DNA of 64,000 bases from Paenibacillus silvestris (GCF_009882985.1 NZ_WTUZ01000004.1:29571-93570), one strand, 5' to 3'; counted from the stretch's first letter, positions 1 through 9,147 are shown. Numbers and translations are program-made. The notes: generated by a model not told the origin, from the letters alone.

Positions 1-924
1 TCGCATACGAGCTTTACATCTGTTGTACAGTCGTTGACACATTACGATGTAAATTCAAACGAACAAGTGATCATTCGTACGACCCGAATTCCCCGAGCCC
101 TATTCGCCACACTGGTTGGAGGAAATTTAGCTGTTGCAGGAGCGCTTATGCAGGCACTGACACGGAATCCGTTAGCTTCGCCGAGTATTTTCGGCATTAA
201 TGCAGGCGCCGTTTCATGTGTCGTCATTGCAATTACATTCCTCCCGCTTACCTCAATTGACCAATTGATTTGGGTAGCTTTCGCAGGCGCAGCGATTGCT
301 GCTTTCGTCGTATATTTCCTCGGGTCTCTAGGCAGGGAGGGACTGACGCCGATCAAAATTGTATTGGCCGGTTCGGCTATGACGGCTTTGTTCAGCTCTT
401 TTACCCAAGGAATGTTAGTCGTCCGCGAGGCAACTTTGCAGAATGTGATGTTCTGGTTAGCCGGATCAGTGGCAGGCAAGAACTTGGATACGTTAGTTCC
501 GGTGCTGCCCTACATGCTAGTTGCCGCTGCAACAGCTCTGGTAATGGCACATCCCGTTAACATTCTTGCTTCGGGTGATGATGTTGCCAAGGGGCTGGGA
601 CAGAAGCTTGGATTAGTTAAAGTGACTGTAGCCATCATCGTGATTCTATTAGCAGGAAGCTCTGTGGCTGTTGCTGGTTCGATTGGTTTCGTTGGCCTCG
701 TCATTCCGCATATTGTCAGGTTTATCGTAGGCATTGATTATCGTTGGGTGATTCCCTATTCCGCTATATTGGGGGCTGTTCTCCTGCTTCTAGCCGATCT
801 TGTAGCTCGGTTTGTCATTATGCCAGGAGAGGTGCCGCTCGGTATTATGACGGCTTTGATCGGCGTGCCGTTTTTTGTCTACACGGCTAGAAAAGGGCTG
901 CGCTCGAAAGGAGCGACATCATGA
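1..924 (+). CDS. FecCD-family siderophore ABC transporter permease, 5' end outside window
   Basis: The reading frame is open from base 1, so the N-terminus lies upstream; the TTG at 34 is internal. The visible 307 residues are a polytopic membrane protein of the BtuC/FecCD family. An RIPR segment is followed by GNLAVAGALMQALTRNPLAS, the usual signature near the second helix, and IGFVGLVIPHIVR, the usual ATPase-contacting segment, comes near residue 235. It should form half of a heterodimeric channel importing ferric siderophore with a binding lipoprotein and an ATPase. Its stop overlaps the next permease by 4 bp (ATGA), so the two are translationally coupled. The binding protein and ATPase are not next to it inside the window. 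The substrate cannot be read from sequence. Confidence 0.93.
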   Translation, partial: SHTSFTSVVQSLTHYDVNSNEQVIIRTTRIPRALFATLVGGNLAVAGALMQALTRNPLASPSIFGINAGAVSCVVIAITFLPLTSIDQLIWVAFAGAAIAAFVVYFLGSLGREGLTPIKIVLAGSAMTALFSSFTQGMLVVREATLQNVMFWLAGSVAGKNLDTLVPVLPYMLVAAATALVMAHPVNILASGDDVAKGLGQKLGLVKVTVAIIVILLAGSSVAVAGSIGFVGLVIPHIVRFIVGIDYRWVIPYSAILGAVLLLLADLVARFVIMPGEVPLGIMTALIGVPFFVYTARKGLRSKGATS

Positions 925-1961
925 GGCAATTAATCGTTTATCGAAGCAAAACAGGAAGATTCTCCTTTCTTTTCCATCGGCGAACACTGCTGGTTATTTC
1001 GGGTCTGACCTTGCTAACTATCGTGATGTTCGTAATTAGCACGGGCCTTGGCAGTACGTTCATTTCGCCGCAGGATGTGTTGAAAACGATCTTCGGAAAA
1101 AGCACCCCGCAGCATGAACTGGTAATCGGAACATTAAGGCTTCCACGGATTATCGTAGCCATCCTCGTGGGTGCTTCGCTAGGTGTTGCAGGCTCGATAC
1201 TTCAAGGGATGATCCGTAATCCGCTTGCCTCACCTGATATTATTGGCGTTACCGGAGGAGGGACGCTTGCGGCTGTTGCATTCATTACATATTTTGCAGG
1301 TACTGTGAGCATTCATTGGATGCCTATGGCTGCTTTTGTAGGGGCCGCCATCGTGTCCCTTATCATTTATTTATTGGCCTGGCACAAAGGTGTTACGCCA
1401 ACGAGGCTTGTCCTGATCGGGATTGGGATTTCGGCAGCGACGAGTTCATTAACGATGTTAATGATTGTGCTTAGCCCTATGAATTCAGCGACCAAAGCGT
1501 ATACATGGCTGACTGGGAGTGTCTACGGCGCTTCTTGGGACAACGTGTACACTTTGCTGCCTTGGGTCCTTGTGTTCATACCGATGGCGCTCTATTTTGC
1601 CAGACATATTAACTTGCAGGAAATGGGGGATGATCTGGCTGCAGGGCTGGGAGCCACGGTTCAGCTACATCGCTTCCTTTTGCTGTTCATCAGTGTGGCA
1701 CTGGCGGGTTCGGCTGTGGCGATTGCGGGCGCGATTGGCTTTGTAGGATTAATTTCACCGCATATTGCGAAAAAGCTGGTTGCTCCTTCCTACGGGGGAT
1801 TGATCCCTGTGTCAGCACTGATCGGCAGCCTGTTGGTGCTGATCTCCGATACTGTGGCAAGAACGGCTTTTCCTCCGCTGGATATTCCGGCAGGTGTGTT
1901 TACGGCAGCTATTGGCGCTCCGTTTTTTATCTTTCTGCTGTATCGGAATCGGAATCGATGA
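921..1961 (+). CDS. FecCD-family siderophore ABC transporter permease
   Basis: This is the second permease of the pair, 346 residues, which is normal length for the family. A basic N-terminal stretch leads into the first helix. The family hallmarks LRLPRIIVAILVGASLG, GSILQGMIRNPLASPDIIG and GAIGFVGLISPHIAKK are all present. It overlaps the upstream gene by 4 bp. FeuB/FeuC- or YfiZ/YfhA-like pairs in Bacillus have the same layout and import hydroxamate or catecholate ferric siderophores; the exact substrate is inference. A hairpin terminator about 110 bp downstream ends the operon, so the cognate ATPase must be upstream of the window or elsewhere; Gram-positive importers of this class often share one ATPase. 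Confidence 0.94.
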   Translation: MRQLIVYRSKTGRFSFLFHRRTLLVISGLTLLTIVMFVISTGLGSTFISPQDVLKTIFGKSTPQHELVIGTLRLPRIIVAILVGASLGVAGSILQGMIRNPLASPDIIGVTGGGTLAAVAFITYFAGTVSIHWMPMAAFVGAAIVSLIIYLLAWHKGVTPTRLVLIGIGISAATSSLTMLMIVLSPMNSATKAYTWLTGSVYGASWDNVYTLLPWVLVFIPMALYFARHINLQEMGDDLAAGLGATVQLHRFLLLFISVALAGSAVAIAGAIGFVGLISPHIAKKLVAPSYGGLIPVSALIGSLLVLISDTVARTAFPPLDIPAGVFTAAIGAPFFIFLLYRNRNR

Positions 1962-2072
1962 GAAAGTAGAAAGATAGAGTAGATTGGGTAGGCGAAGAGA
2001 GTAGAAGGATGGGGTTAAACAAGATTAAAGTGCGGGAATAGATGGGGTCTCCATCTGTTCTGGGTAGCGTGG

Positions 2073-2110
2073 AAAGAAATAACGGAATTTGCTCCCGTTA
2101 TTTCTTTTTA
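2073..2110 (+). terminator. Rho-independent terminator of the FecCD operon
   Basis: AAAGAAATAACGG and CCGTTATTTCTTT form a 13-bp stem around an 8-nt loop, followed by more T residues. It lies 110 bp after the permease stop; the DNA between is purine-rich and shows no gene. Confidence 0.8.
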
Positions 2111-2128
2111 TTTACAAGATATTTAAGG

Positions 2129-2267
2129 TTTAGCTGGAAAAACTCCTGTTAAACTCCCTCTTACATGTGCCTGCTAGGCGAAATCTGCCGAATTAGCTGG
2201 AGAAATTCCAGGTATAAGCACAATTTTCTCAAAATCGCCGAAATTAGAGGGAATTTATACCACTATT
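2129..2267. repeat. Intergenic palindromic repeat cluster, family A (three units)
   Basis: Three degenerate units of about 25 bp start at 2129, 2191 and 2241. Each has the form TTAGCTGG, then a short A/T-rich centre, then a rough complement such as CCTGTTAA or CCAGGTAT. The spacers carry short CG motifs (GCGAAATCTGCCG, AAAATCGCCG). The same architecture recurs at 10964-11157 and 19806-19995. No protein-coding potential is evident; a short open frame across it has no ribosome site. Confidence 0.6.
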
Positions 2268-2323
2268 CGGAAGGAAGGGTTGAGGAAGCGCAAGGGCATT
2301 GCCAAAATTCAATCAGCAAGCAA

Positions 2324-2611
2324 TCAGCACGCAGGTGGCTGCGCCTCAAGAGTGTTACGGCTGCAATCGATATACATCGGGTAAACGAATTCCTTTTTCT
2401 GATCAAGCAGCTGATCGTTCAAGATGCCAAAATCCGCAAGCCCCTCAAAAACTTCAATCACTTTGACCGGTTTTGCCGTACTTTCTAATTCATTTTGATT
2501 AGGATAGGAGAATTTCATCGCTTTGTCCTTTATGAGCACATCTATAAACATGCACAACATGATACCTACAACGAACACACCCATTATAATGAATTCCAAA
2601 TCTCTCATCAT
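2324..2611 (-). CDS. Small single-pass membrane protein of unknown function
   Basis: I chose the ATG that follows AGGAGG by about 6 nt; an earlier in-frame ATG lies upstream of or within that ribosome site and is unlikely. The roughly 95-residue product begins MMRDLEFIIMGVFVVG, so one transmembrane helix lies near residues 6-25 with a short outer N-terminus. A mixed-charge cytoplasmic tail rich in acidic residues follows. I recognise no family. It lies head-to-tail with the sulfatase on its 5' side but about 120 bp away, so a shared transcript is only possible. It is distinguished from a chance frame by the good ribosome site and the clear N-terminal helix. Confidence 0.55.
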   Translation of the reverse strand: MMRDLEFIIMGVFVVGIMLCMFIDVLIKDKAMKFSYPNQNELESTAKPVKVIEVFEGLADFGILNDQLLDQKKEFVYPMYIDCSRNTLEAQPPAC

Positions 2612-2727
2612 GGTTGTCCTCCTATGAATCATTTTTCATAGGTTAACGTACTTTGGATAAAATGTCGCTCGAATGGCGGTGTCGTATTCTAGCTTATTTT
2701 AACGACAAGGATCAATTGCCCTGTTCC

Positions 2728-4149
2728 TTAATCAAAATAAGCTTTTTTCCCTTTTCCATGAACGCCGGCCAACCCGATTTGCCCGAATCCGGTTACACCT
2801 TCACGGGCGCCGTCTATCAATGGATCAACGTAGAGGGCAAACCAGGCTTCCAATTCTCCTCTCATCGCAATGCTCTGCTCTTGCGTTCCGGGGAGGTCGA
2901 TCAGATTATGCTTTTCATCGGGATCCTCGGCCAAATTGTACATCTCATGCGGACCGTAAGGGTAGCGGTGCACATATTTCCAGTCAGTCGTCCGAATCAT
3001 CCGCACAGGACCGTACTCGTCATAAATGACAACCTGCTCACGCATAGGAGCCGATTCGCCCAAGAGGAGGGAGTGGAAGCTTGATCCAGGAAGCCTGGCG
3101 GCACTCGGTTGATCACAGCCCACATAAGCAAGCAGGGTAGGCATAAAATCGTACCCGCTTACGAGATTATCGCAAACTTGCCCTTGGGGAATGATGCCCG
3201 GCTGGCTAAAAATAGCCGGTACTTTGACGGAAGTATCGAACATGTTCTGCGGGAACGTACCGTTTCCTTTACCCCATATGCCATGATGGCCGCAGTTGAA
3301 GCCGTTGTCCCCCATATAAATAAGCAGGGTATCCTTGCGAATGTCCATGCTGTCCAGCTTATCTACGATCCGGCCGACATTCATATCCATGGCGGTCACA
3401 GCGGCAAAGTAACCTTTCAAGTTCTCCCGTTGATCATCCGACCATGGCGCTGTTTTGAGCGACCATGGATGCTTGGGCTCCTGCGGGCAAGTTTCAAACT
3501 TGCAGCTATCGTAAGAATCGACAATGTCCTGAGGATGATTATCGATCCATGGGCTGTGAGGCGCCGTGTAGTGGACGCTTAAGTAGAACGGCTTGCTGCC
3601 GTCCTGCCGATCTAAGAAGGAGAGCGCATCGTCCGTGATGACGTCGGTCAAATAGCCAGGCTCATTCACCAGTTCGCCGTCGCGAATCATCGGGGCATGG
3701 TAATAATTGCTGCCGCCGCTTTGGTGCGCAAACCAGTGCGTGAACCCTTTTTGCGGTGTGATGCTGTCTCCCAAATGCCATTTGCCGCTTAGCCCGCAAA
3801 CGTATCCGGCGCCAGCCAACACATCGGTGTACGCCGTCTGCCCCTGCAAATATTGGATGGCGGATTCGCCCACATTGCCATCCCGGATCCAATCGTGTAC
3901 ACCGTGTTGGGACGGAATGCGCCCAGTCATCAGCGAAGCACGTGCCGGCGAGCAGACCGGCGAGGTGCAAAAAAAGCTGGAAAACCTCATCCCTTGGTCT
4001 GCAACGCGATCCAGATTAGGTGTGCGGATCTCGACATTGCCTGCACATCCCATAGCCCATGCCCCGTGGTCGTCTGATAAGATAACTACGATGTTAGGCT
4101 GCTCATTTCGGCTTGCTTGTGTCGATCCCTGCTTTTGGTTGGTACTCAT
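2728..4149 (-). CDS. Formylglycine-dependent sulfatase
   Basis: This 473-residue enzyme of the alkaline-phosphatase-like sulfatase superfamily has no signal peptide and so is probably cytoplasmic. Metal-binding Asp residues occur in LSDDHGA (residues 24-30). The catalytic motif CSPARASLMTGR starts at Cys66, which in Cys-type sulfatases is oxidised to formylglycine. A further metal-site segment, MGDNGFNCGHHG, lies in the middle, and a C-terminal WKYVHRYPYGPHEMYNL motif resembles the family's conserved WK/LYNL end. It should hydrolyse a sulfate ester; the substrate (sugar, choline or aryl sulfate) cannot be assigned. No formylglycine-generating enzyme or sulfate transporter gene is adjacent. 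GGAGG lies 13 nt upstream of the ATG, slightly long spacing. Confidence 0.92.
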   Translation of the reverse strand: MSTNQKQGSTQASRNEQPNIVVILSDDHGAWAMGCAGNVEIRTPNLDRVADQGMRFSSFFCTSPVCSPARASLMTGRIPSQHGVHDWIRDGNVGESAIQYLQGQTAYTDVLAGAGYVCGLSGKWHLGDSITPQKGFTHWFAHQSGGSNYYHAPMIRDGELVNEPGYLTDVITDDALSFLDRQDGSKPFYLSVHYTAPHSPWIDNHPQDIVDSYDSCKFETCPQEPKHPWSLKTAPWSDDQRENLKGYFAAVTAMDMNVGRIVDKLDSMDIRKDTLLIYMGDNGFNCGHHGIWGKGNGTFPQNMFDTSVKVPAIFSQPGIIPQGQVCDNLVSGYDFMPTLLAYVGCDQPSAARLPGSSFHSLLLGESAPMREQVVIYDEYGPVRMIRTTDWKYVHRYPYGPHEMYNLAEDPDEKHNLIDLPGTQEQSIAMRGELEAWFALYVDPLIDGAREGVTGFGQIGLAGVHGKGKKAYFD

Positions 4150-4199
4150 CGTCGTTCATTCGCCTCCATCATTCATATTTTGAGGGCTGTTATCTCTTA

Positions 4200-4760
4200 C
4201 TATTTGACAGTCTGGGGGGAACTTTCACTACTAGAGGTACTTGAAACCTCAGTGGTTGGATCCAGTTTAGTCTCTTCACGAAGCAGATAGCTGAAAAATA
4301 GGATGTAGTAAGACACGATGATGAAGAATACGCCAGCTGTTACGGGGTCTTTTGTAAATTGGGTCAGATCAGCAGGATTCATGCTGGCAGGGTTCGGGGA
4401 AAGCGCGATGAAAGCTACGCGATAGATAATACGGCCAAGAAATAGCACGAGGACAGCAATTTCAATCCATAGATGAGTGCGGTAATACCAGCCGTCAGCG
4501 CGATGCTCGAAGCGAGTGTGCCGAATGGCGGTGAGCCCTAGTCCCGCGCCAGCTGCAAGGCCAATCAAGTATCCGATGAAATGGATGGGATGAACGAAGC
4601 CTAGCAGGAAAATGGCGATTCCCAGGATACTGAATAGTGTAAGCCGGAATTTGAGCCGGCCTTTGGCAAGCTTTTGAAAGCCAATGGTACGTTTGGTTCG
4701 ACGATAAATAAAAAAACAAACGATCACGATAGGGATGGCGTAATGCGCCCAATCTTGCAT
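4200..4760 (-). CDS. Multi-pass membrane protein, possibly CcdC/DUF1453-like
   Basis: I chose the ATG (MQDWAHYAIP) 8 nt after GGAGG, giving 186 residues; the longer open frame upstream has no ribosome site. About five hydrophobic segments are visible (near residues 6-20, 31-50, 53-75, 95-118 and 142-165), and the tail is Ser/Thr-rich and polar. The pattern of an N-terminal helix, a basic YRRTKRTIGFQK loop and paired helices recalls the CcdC-like DUF1453 family, but the match is by general shape only. No other cytochrome c maturation gene is nearby. It is transcribed toward the sulfatase with a gap of about 50 bp, so they could share a transcript. Confidence 0.7.
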   Translation of the reverse strand: MQDWAHYAIPIVIVCFFIYRRTKRTIGFQKLAKGRLKFRLTLFSILGIAIFLLGFVHPIHFIGYLIGLAAGAGLGLTAIRHTRFEHRADGWYYRTHLWIEIAVLVLFLGRIIYRVAFIALSPNPASMNPADLTQFTKDPVTAGVFFIIVSYYILFFSYLLREETKLDPTTEVSSTSSSESSPQTVK

Positions 4761-4917
4761 GGTTGTTCCTCCAATCGGTCTGTTACATTTACTCATTGTA
4801 GCAAATTTAGGCAGCTTGTCATGAGAAATCTTATTCCGTTTACAAAAAACTGTCATACACTTAATAGTAGTGCTATAAACTTACTATTACACACAAAATG
4901 TGCCGCAAGGAGTTGAC

Positions 4918-5220
4918 ATGCATATGGCTCTAATCACTCACGTTAATGTATGTAATGCAGACGATGAAATTTACTGCTGTCTAAGGAATAAAATTGTTAA
5001 GCTAGATGCCGCTCAGCAGAAAGATTTCTGTCAAGGTTGTAAAATGTTTGCTGGAAATGCAGACGACTATGGGCGTGGGGTATCCTGTGTGTGGGAAGAC
5101 CTGCGCATCGTCAGCAATCCGCATATCGCCAAAGATCCACTTGTAGAATTCGCGAATAATCAAATCAAAGAAGTGCCGACTGAGGGGCCGGCCCTATTTC
5201 TATATACAACTGAATGGTAA
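4918..5220 (+). CDS. Cys-rich small protein of unknown function, coupled to HAD gene
   Basis: The product is 100 residues. The start follows AAGGAG by 5 nt; a second ATG lies two codons on. Six cysteines are visible, in VCNADDEIYCC, FCQGCKMF and VSCVW, giving a C-x2-C pair and a CC pair. That would suit a small metal or disulfide site, but I recognise no family. The last codons overlap the HAD hydrolase start by 7 bp, so the two are almost certainly cotranscribed and translationally coupled. No secretion signal is present, so the cysteines would sit in the cytosol, which favours metal binding over disulfides (inference). Confidence 0.72.
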   Translation: MHMALITHVNVCNADDEIYCCLRNKIVKLDAAQQKDFCQGCKMFAGNADDYGRGVSCVWEDLRIVSNPHIAKDPLVEFANNQIKEVPTEGPALFLYTTEW

Positions 5221-5849
5221 AACATATCCTATTTGATTTTGATGGGACACTTGTCGATTCCAGAGCTTTGCTTGTTAAGTTGTACAATGAAATAGCGGGA
5301 CAGCATCAATTTCGCAAGATACGCGAACAGGATCTTGCACTTCTCAGAACGCTTTCGATTGCGGAGCGGGTCGATCGGTTAGGCGTGCCTGCCCTGCAGA
5401 TTCCTAAGCTGGTTATCGCTGGCAGACAGCTGTATCAAGAGAATATACGGACTCTTCACGTGGTGCCGGGAATGAAGGAGGTCATCGCTAGATTATCCTC
5501 CCATGGGCTGAAAAGTTCCATTCTCTCCTCCAATTCGGAGGCGAATATTCGGTTGTTTTTAAAGAATAACAAGATGGAAGGCTCCTTCAAGGAAGTAATC
5601 TCGGCGAAACTTCTTTTCGGCAAGCACCATGCCATACGCAAAGTCATGAAGCAGTGGGGCACAACGCCTGCGCGAATGATTTATGTCGGAGATGAACTAA
5701 GGGATATCGAGGCCTGCAAAAAGTTAGGCGTGCCGATCGTCGCCGTTACATGGGGGTACGATGCCCCGCGACTGCTGCTTAGAGGGCAACCTGATTATGT
5801 AGTAAACACCCCGGGGGAGCTGTTGAGAACACTCCTGACATTAGCTTGA
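5214..5849 (+). CDS. HAD-superfamily hydrolase (phosphoglycolate phosphatase-like)
   Basis: This 211-residue protein has all the HAD motifs. Motif I is FDFDGTLVDS (nucleophile Asp8, acid Asp10), motif II is SILSSNS near residue 100, and motif IV is YVGDELRDIEACKKLG near 158. A helical cap of about 70 residues sits between motifs I and II, so it is subfamily IA, like PpaX/Gph phosphatases. It probably removes phosphate from a small metabolite; substrate unknown. Its start lies inside the end of the upstream Cys-rich gene. Confidence 0.9.
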   Translation: MVKHILFDFDGTLVDSRALLVKLYNEIAGQHQFRKIREQDLALLRTLSIAERVDRLGVPALQIPKLVIAGRQLYQENIRTLHVVPGMKEVIARLSSHGLKSSILSSNSEANIRLFLKNNKMEGSFKEVISAKLLFGKHHAIRKVMKQWGTTPARMIYVGDELRDIEACKKLGVPIVAVTWGYDAPRLLLRGQPDYVVNTPGELLRTLLTLA

Positions 5850-6033
5850 TGGAGAGAAGGAAGAATAAACGCATACAGAACGCTCCGCGTGTAGCTGCCA
5901 GGCATAACTGAGGCGGCTATTTGTGTTTCTAACTGATGGGCATGCGTCAGCAGGGAGCCGTAAGATTCGCAGTATAGGCCACTAATCATGTAAAATAGTG
6001 TTGAGGCAGTATTTTTCAAGTAGGGGGAGTGTT

Positions 6034-6504
6034 ATGTTATTTTATATCGTCTTTTTTGTGGTTACGGTCATTGATCAAATTTCTAAGGTTTGGATTCGTT
6101 CTATGTTGAAGGTGGGAGAATCTATGCCATTCTATAAAGACATTATTTCTTTTACGCATTATCAAAATACGGGTGCAGCAGGCAGTTCGCTGCAGGGTTG
6201 GGCACGTTACCTCGGCATTTTTGCTGTCATAATTGTCATAGCAATCTTGTATTACAGGAAGAAAGGACGTCTTCAGGGTGTTCTATTGCAGTGCGGAGCA
6301 GCCTTCTTTGCGGGCGGAGCGATAGGCAATGCGATTGAGCGATTGTTATTCGGGAAAGTGACGGATTTCATCGTCTTTCGTTCGGGGAATGGCATCATGA
6401 ATCTAGCGGATTTGGCGATTAATTTGGGCGTCATATGTTTTGTGTTGGATATGTTCATCTCACTACGGCGAAGAGGTTTCCGAAAGGAAAATACGGCTTC
6501 ATAG
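6034..6504 (+). CDS. lspA: Lipoprotein signal peptidase (LspA)
   Basis: This is a 156-residue aspartic membrane protease that cleaves prolipoprotein signal peptides at the lipobox after Lgt modification. I chose the ATG 4-5 nt after GGGGGAG rather than an earlier in-frame TTG. Four membrane helices are visible. The family blocks are YQNTGAAGSS (residues 43-52), GNAIERLLFGKVTDF (98-112, catalytic Asp111) and NLADLAIN (123-130, catalytic Asp126). It stands alone, not in the common lspA-rluD context, so the genome may carry another copy (inference). The FeuA-like lipoprotein at 28784 would be a substrate. Confidence 0.93.
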   Translation: MLFYIVFFVVTVIDQISKVWIRSMLKVGESMPFYKDIISFTHYQNTGAAGSSLQGWARYLGIFAVIIVIAILYYRKKGRLQGVLLQCGAAFFAGGAIGNAIERLLFGKVTDFIVFRSGNGIMNLADLAINLGVICFVLDMFISLRRRGFRKENTAS

Positions 6505-6601
6505 ATTGGGTATATTATACTATGCGATATAGATCTAAGGAACTATTTGTGGTATCCTATTCTACGTAGATGGTGTAGTTGTTAGACTGGGAGATGGTCG
6601 T

Positions 6602-6946
6602 ATGAGTATGGAGAGACAAGCTTTGATCGATGATTTTTTTGTCATGATTCGCAAGTTGAATAAAACAGGCGCTGATATTATCCATGTGAGGGATTTCTTC
6701 TGGAAATCATCCGGAAAGCGCGGTTTTGTAACTCCAACGGTTGAATTTATGACGGTGCTCAAAACGTATAATGTGGTTTTATTTCATGAATTCCGCAAGT
6801 CACTTGTTCCCAATACAAGTATGCATATATTAGCGAATGTACACATGGAAGCAGGAGATGCGCTGATTAGTCTAGGCATTACGAGCATAGAACAGCTGCA
6901 GTTGGCGGTAAAAGGCAAACTATCGGAACTGCCTGTAGAAGTGTAG
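6602..6946 (+). CDS. Conserved-looking small cytoplasmic protein, unknown function
   Basis: The product is 114 residues with no signal or membrane segment. It is predicted to be mixed alpha/beta, with a C-terminal SLGITSIEQLQLAVKGKL segment of the kind that packs as a helix. The ribosome site (GGGAG, 9-10 nt before ATG) is acceptable. A strong terminator begins at the stop codon, which supports it as a real transcription unit. I recognise no family. Confidence 0.65.
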   Translation: MSMERQALIDDFFVMIRKLNKTGADIIHVRDFFWKSSGKRGFVTPTVEFMTVLKTYNVVLFHEFRKSLVPNTSMHILANVHMEAGDALISLGITSIEQLQLAVKGKLSELPVEV

Positions 6947-6986
6947 AAACCAAGCAAAGACGAGAGTCTCTGCTTGGTTTCTTTTG
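6946..6986. terminator. Terminator between the 6602 gene and topB
   Basis: GAAACCAAGCA and TGCTTGGTTTC form an 11-bp stem around a loop of about 14 nt, followed by TTTT. It sits between two convergent genes; the T-run favours the plus direction. Confidence 0.8.
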
Positions 6987-6999
6987 TGTATATACAATG

Positions 7000-9147
7000 C
7001 TAGTCTTTCTTATTCTGCTGAAGTGCGGCAAGCAGCTTGTCAGCGAGCGAGTTCCCAATGCCAGATTGATCGGAATATTGCTCGATGAGTTGACGACTGG
7101 CCTTAGCCGAGGCACGACGGCCGCCGCCGGAGGCTTCATTATCGATCTTCTCCACGACGTTGCAGGGACGGCATTGAAAATACTTGCCGGATTTTCCTGT
7201 GTGGATCTCCATTTTTTTATGACATTGCGGACAACGATGATTCGTTAGCTGGCCGTCCGCTTCACGCTTGTAAGAGCATTCTCGGCTGGAGCAAACGAGA
7301 TAACGCCCGCGTTTGCCTTTAACTTCCTGAAGGAATTCCCCGCAGTCCGGGCACTTGCTTCCTGTTAGGTTATGCGGTTTATAGGCCGCTCCGCTTTTCT
7401 TAACCTCATTAACTAATTCCACGGCCTTGGTCCGAATCCCGCTTAGAAATTGCTCCATACTTCCTTTGCCCTTAGCAATACGTTCAAGCTCAAGCTCCCA
7501 GCGAGCGGTCAGTTCAGGAGAACGCAGCTCTTCCGAAGCGAGCTCAATAAGCTGCTTGCCCTTGCCTGTTGGTATGAGCTGGGAACCTTGACGCTCGATG
7601 GTGTCGGAAGATACCAGCTTCTCAATAATATCTGCGCGAGTTGCCGGCGTGCCGAGACCCCATTTCTCCATCTGCGATAGCAAAGAAGCTTCATTGTACC
7701 TGCCAGGCGGTTTGGTATGGCGACTCAGTTGATGAGCCTGCTTAACAGTAACGGCGTCCTTCTCTTTGGCCTGCGGCAGCAGCTGAGACATATCGTCATC
7801 CGTGTCTGATTCTTCCCGATCCGGATCGGTGAAATCGTTCGCGCCATAAACCTCTTTCCATCCGGCTTGTTTGACTACTTTACCTGAGGCATGCAGCTTC
7901 TCACCGGCGATTTCGACGGTCAGCTTCGTTTCATCGTAGCGGCAAGGGCCGTAGAATAGGGCTATGAATCTGCGTACAATTAGATCGTAGAGCCGGCGCT
8001 CGTCAGCGCTTAGGGTTGCAAGCGAGATGGCTTCGCCGGTCGGTATAATCGCATGATGGTCCGATACCTTGCTATCGTCGATGATGCGCTTCGTGATCGT
8101 TAACGGCTTACGCAGTAATGCGGCGGCGAGCGGTGCATAGGGACCAATCGCTGCGCCTTTGAGTCTGCCTGCCAATGTCGGAGCCATATCTGAAGTCAGA
8201 TGCCGTGAATCCGTCCGAGGGTAGGTAACAATCTTGTATTGTTCATACAATCTTTGCAGTACGTTCGATGTCTGTTTGGCCGAAAAGCCGAACTTCCGGT
8301 TGGCATCACGCTGAAGCTCGGTCAAATCATAAGCAAGCGGGTGAGGAATCTGCTTTTCGGTCTGTTGAACCTGCGCGATGCGGCCACTTTGGCCCTGCAG
8401 CTTCGCCTTCAACGCATCCGCGCGCTCCTTATCGAAAATGCGCGAGTCGCCTGTTTGGGGGTCTCGCCACGCCGCGCGGAAAGAGCCCAGATCGGCTTCG
8501 ATCAACCAATAGTCGACAGACCGGAAATCCCGGATTTCGGACTCACGGTTGATCATCATGGCCAGCGTAGGCGTCTGCACTCGCCCAGCGGACAAGGACG
8601 CGCCGAACTTGCTGGTCAGCGCGCGCGTCACATTCAGGCCGATCAGCCAATCGGCCTCGGAACGGCAGACGGCTGCTTGATACAGCCGGTTATAGTCGGT
8701 GCCAGGCTTCAGCTGCGCGAAGCCTTCACGAATCGCCTGATCCGTCTGCGACGAGATCCAAAGCCGTTTGAACGGCTTCTTCCAGCGGATCAGCTCCATA
8801 ATCCAACGGGCGACGAGTTCCCCTTCGCGCCCGGCGTCTGTGGCTATCACCAGCTCGGCGAGATCGCCGCGCCGGCTCAGCTGTTCGATGCCGCGAAACT
8901 GATGCGACGTTTCTTTCATGACCTTAAGCTTCATGCGCTCAGGGAGGATTGGCAGATCCTCCAGATTCCAGGTTTTGTACTTAGGGTCGTAATCGTCAGG
9001 CTCGGCTAGCGTGACAAGATGGCCGAGCGCCCAAGTGACGACATATTTGGGGCCTTCATAATGGTGCTTTTGCTTCTGAGTGCAGCCGAGGACACGGGCA
9101 ATTTCTTTGGCGACGCTCGGTTTTTCTGTGAGCACGAGAATTTTCAT
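7000..9147 (-). CDS. topB: DNA topoisomerase III
   Basis: This 715-residue type IA topoisomerase decatenates and relaxes DNA by cutting one strand through a tyrosine. An N-terminal Toprim domain has TEKPSVAKEIARVLG and the acidic TDAGREGELVAR near residue 103. The catalytic tyrosine is Tyr309 in YKIVTYPRTDSRHL. The SAGRVQTPTL block at 186-195 is typical of TopB. Two C-terminal zinc-ribbon-like modules (CPDCGEFLQ..CSSREC and CPQCHKKM..CRPC) occupy roughly 600-665, and a Lys-rich tail follows. Length is normal. Monocistronic, convergent with the 6602 gene. GAGG lies 11 nt before the ATG. Confidence 0.96.
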   Translation of the reverse strand: MKILVLTEKPSVAKEIARVLGCTQKQKHHYEGPKYVVTWALGHLVTLAEPDDYDPKYKTWNLEDLPILPERMKLKVMKETSHQFRGIEQLSRRGDLAELVIATDAGREGELVARWIMELIRWKKPFKRLWISSQTDQAIREGFAQLKPGTDYNRLYQAAVCRSEADWLIGLNVTRALTSKFGASLSAGRVQTPTLAMMINRESEIRDFRSVDYWLIEADLGSFRAAWRDPQTGDSRIFDKERADALKAKLQGQSGRIAQVQQTEKQIPHPLAYDLTELQRDANRKFGFSAKQTSNVLQRLYEQYKIVTYPRTDSRHLTSDMAPTLAGRLKGAAIGPYAPLAAALLRKPLTITKRIIDDSKVSDHHAIIPTGEAISLATLSADERRLYDLIVRRFIALFYGPCRYDETKLTVEIAGEKLHASGKVVKQAGWKEVYGANDFTDPDREESDTDDDMSQLLPQAKEKDAVTVKQAHQLSRHTKPPGRYNEASLLSQMEKWGLGTPATRADIIEKLVSSDTIERQGSQLIPTGKGKQLIELASEELRSPELTARWELELERIAKGKGSMEQFLSGIRTKAVELVNEVKKSGAAYKPHNLTGSKCPDCGEFLQEVKGKRGRYLVCSSRECSYKREADGQLTNHRCPQCHKKMEIHTGKSGKYFQCRPCNVVEKIDNEASGGGRRASAKASRQLIEQYSDQSGIGNSLADKLLAALQQNKKD

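Noticed and set aside
42..479. 145-codon minus-strand frame opposite the first permease
   Set aside because: No ribosome site, low-complexity composition, and it is fully antisense to a clear FecCD gene.
2165..2488. 107-codon plus-strand frame across family A repeats
   Set aside because: Starts inside the repeats, lacks a ribosome site and overlaps the better-supported minus-strand small membrane protein.
3109..4183. Two long plus-strand frames opposite the sulfatase
   Set aside because: The sulfatase motifs on the minus strand are unambiguous; the plus frames have no family features.
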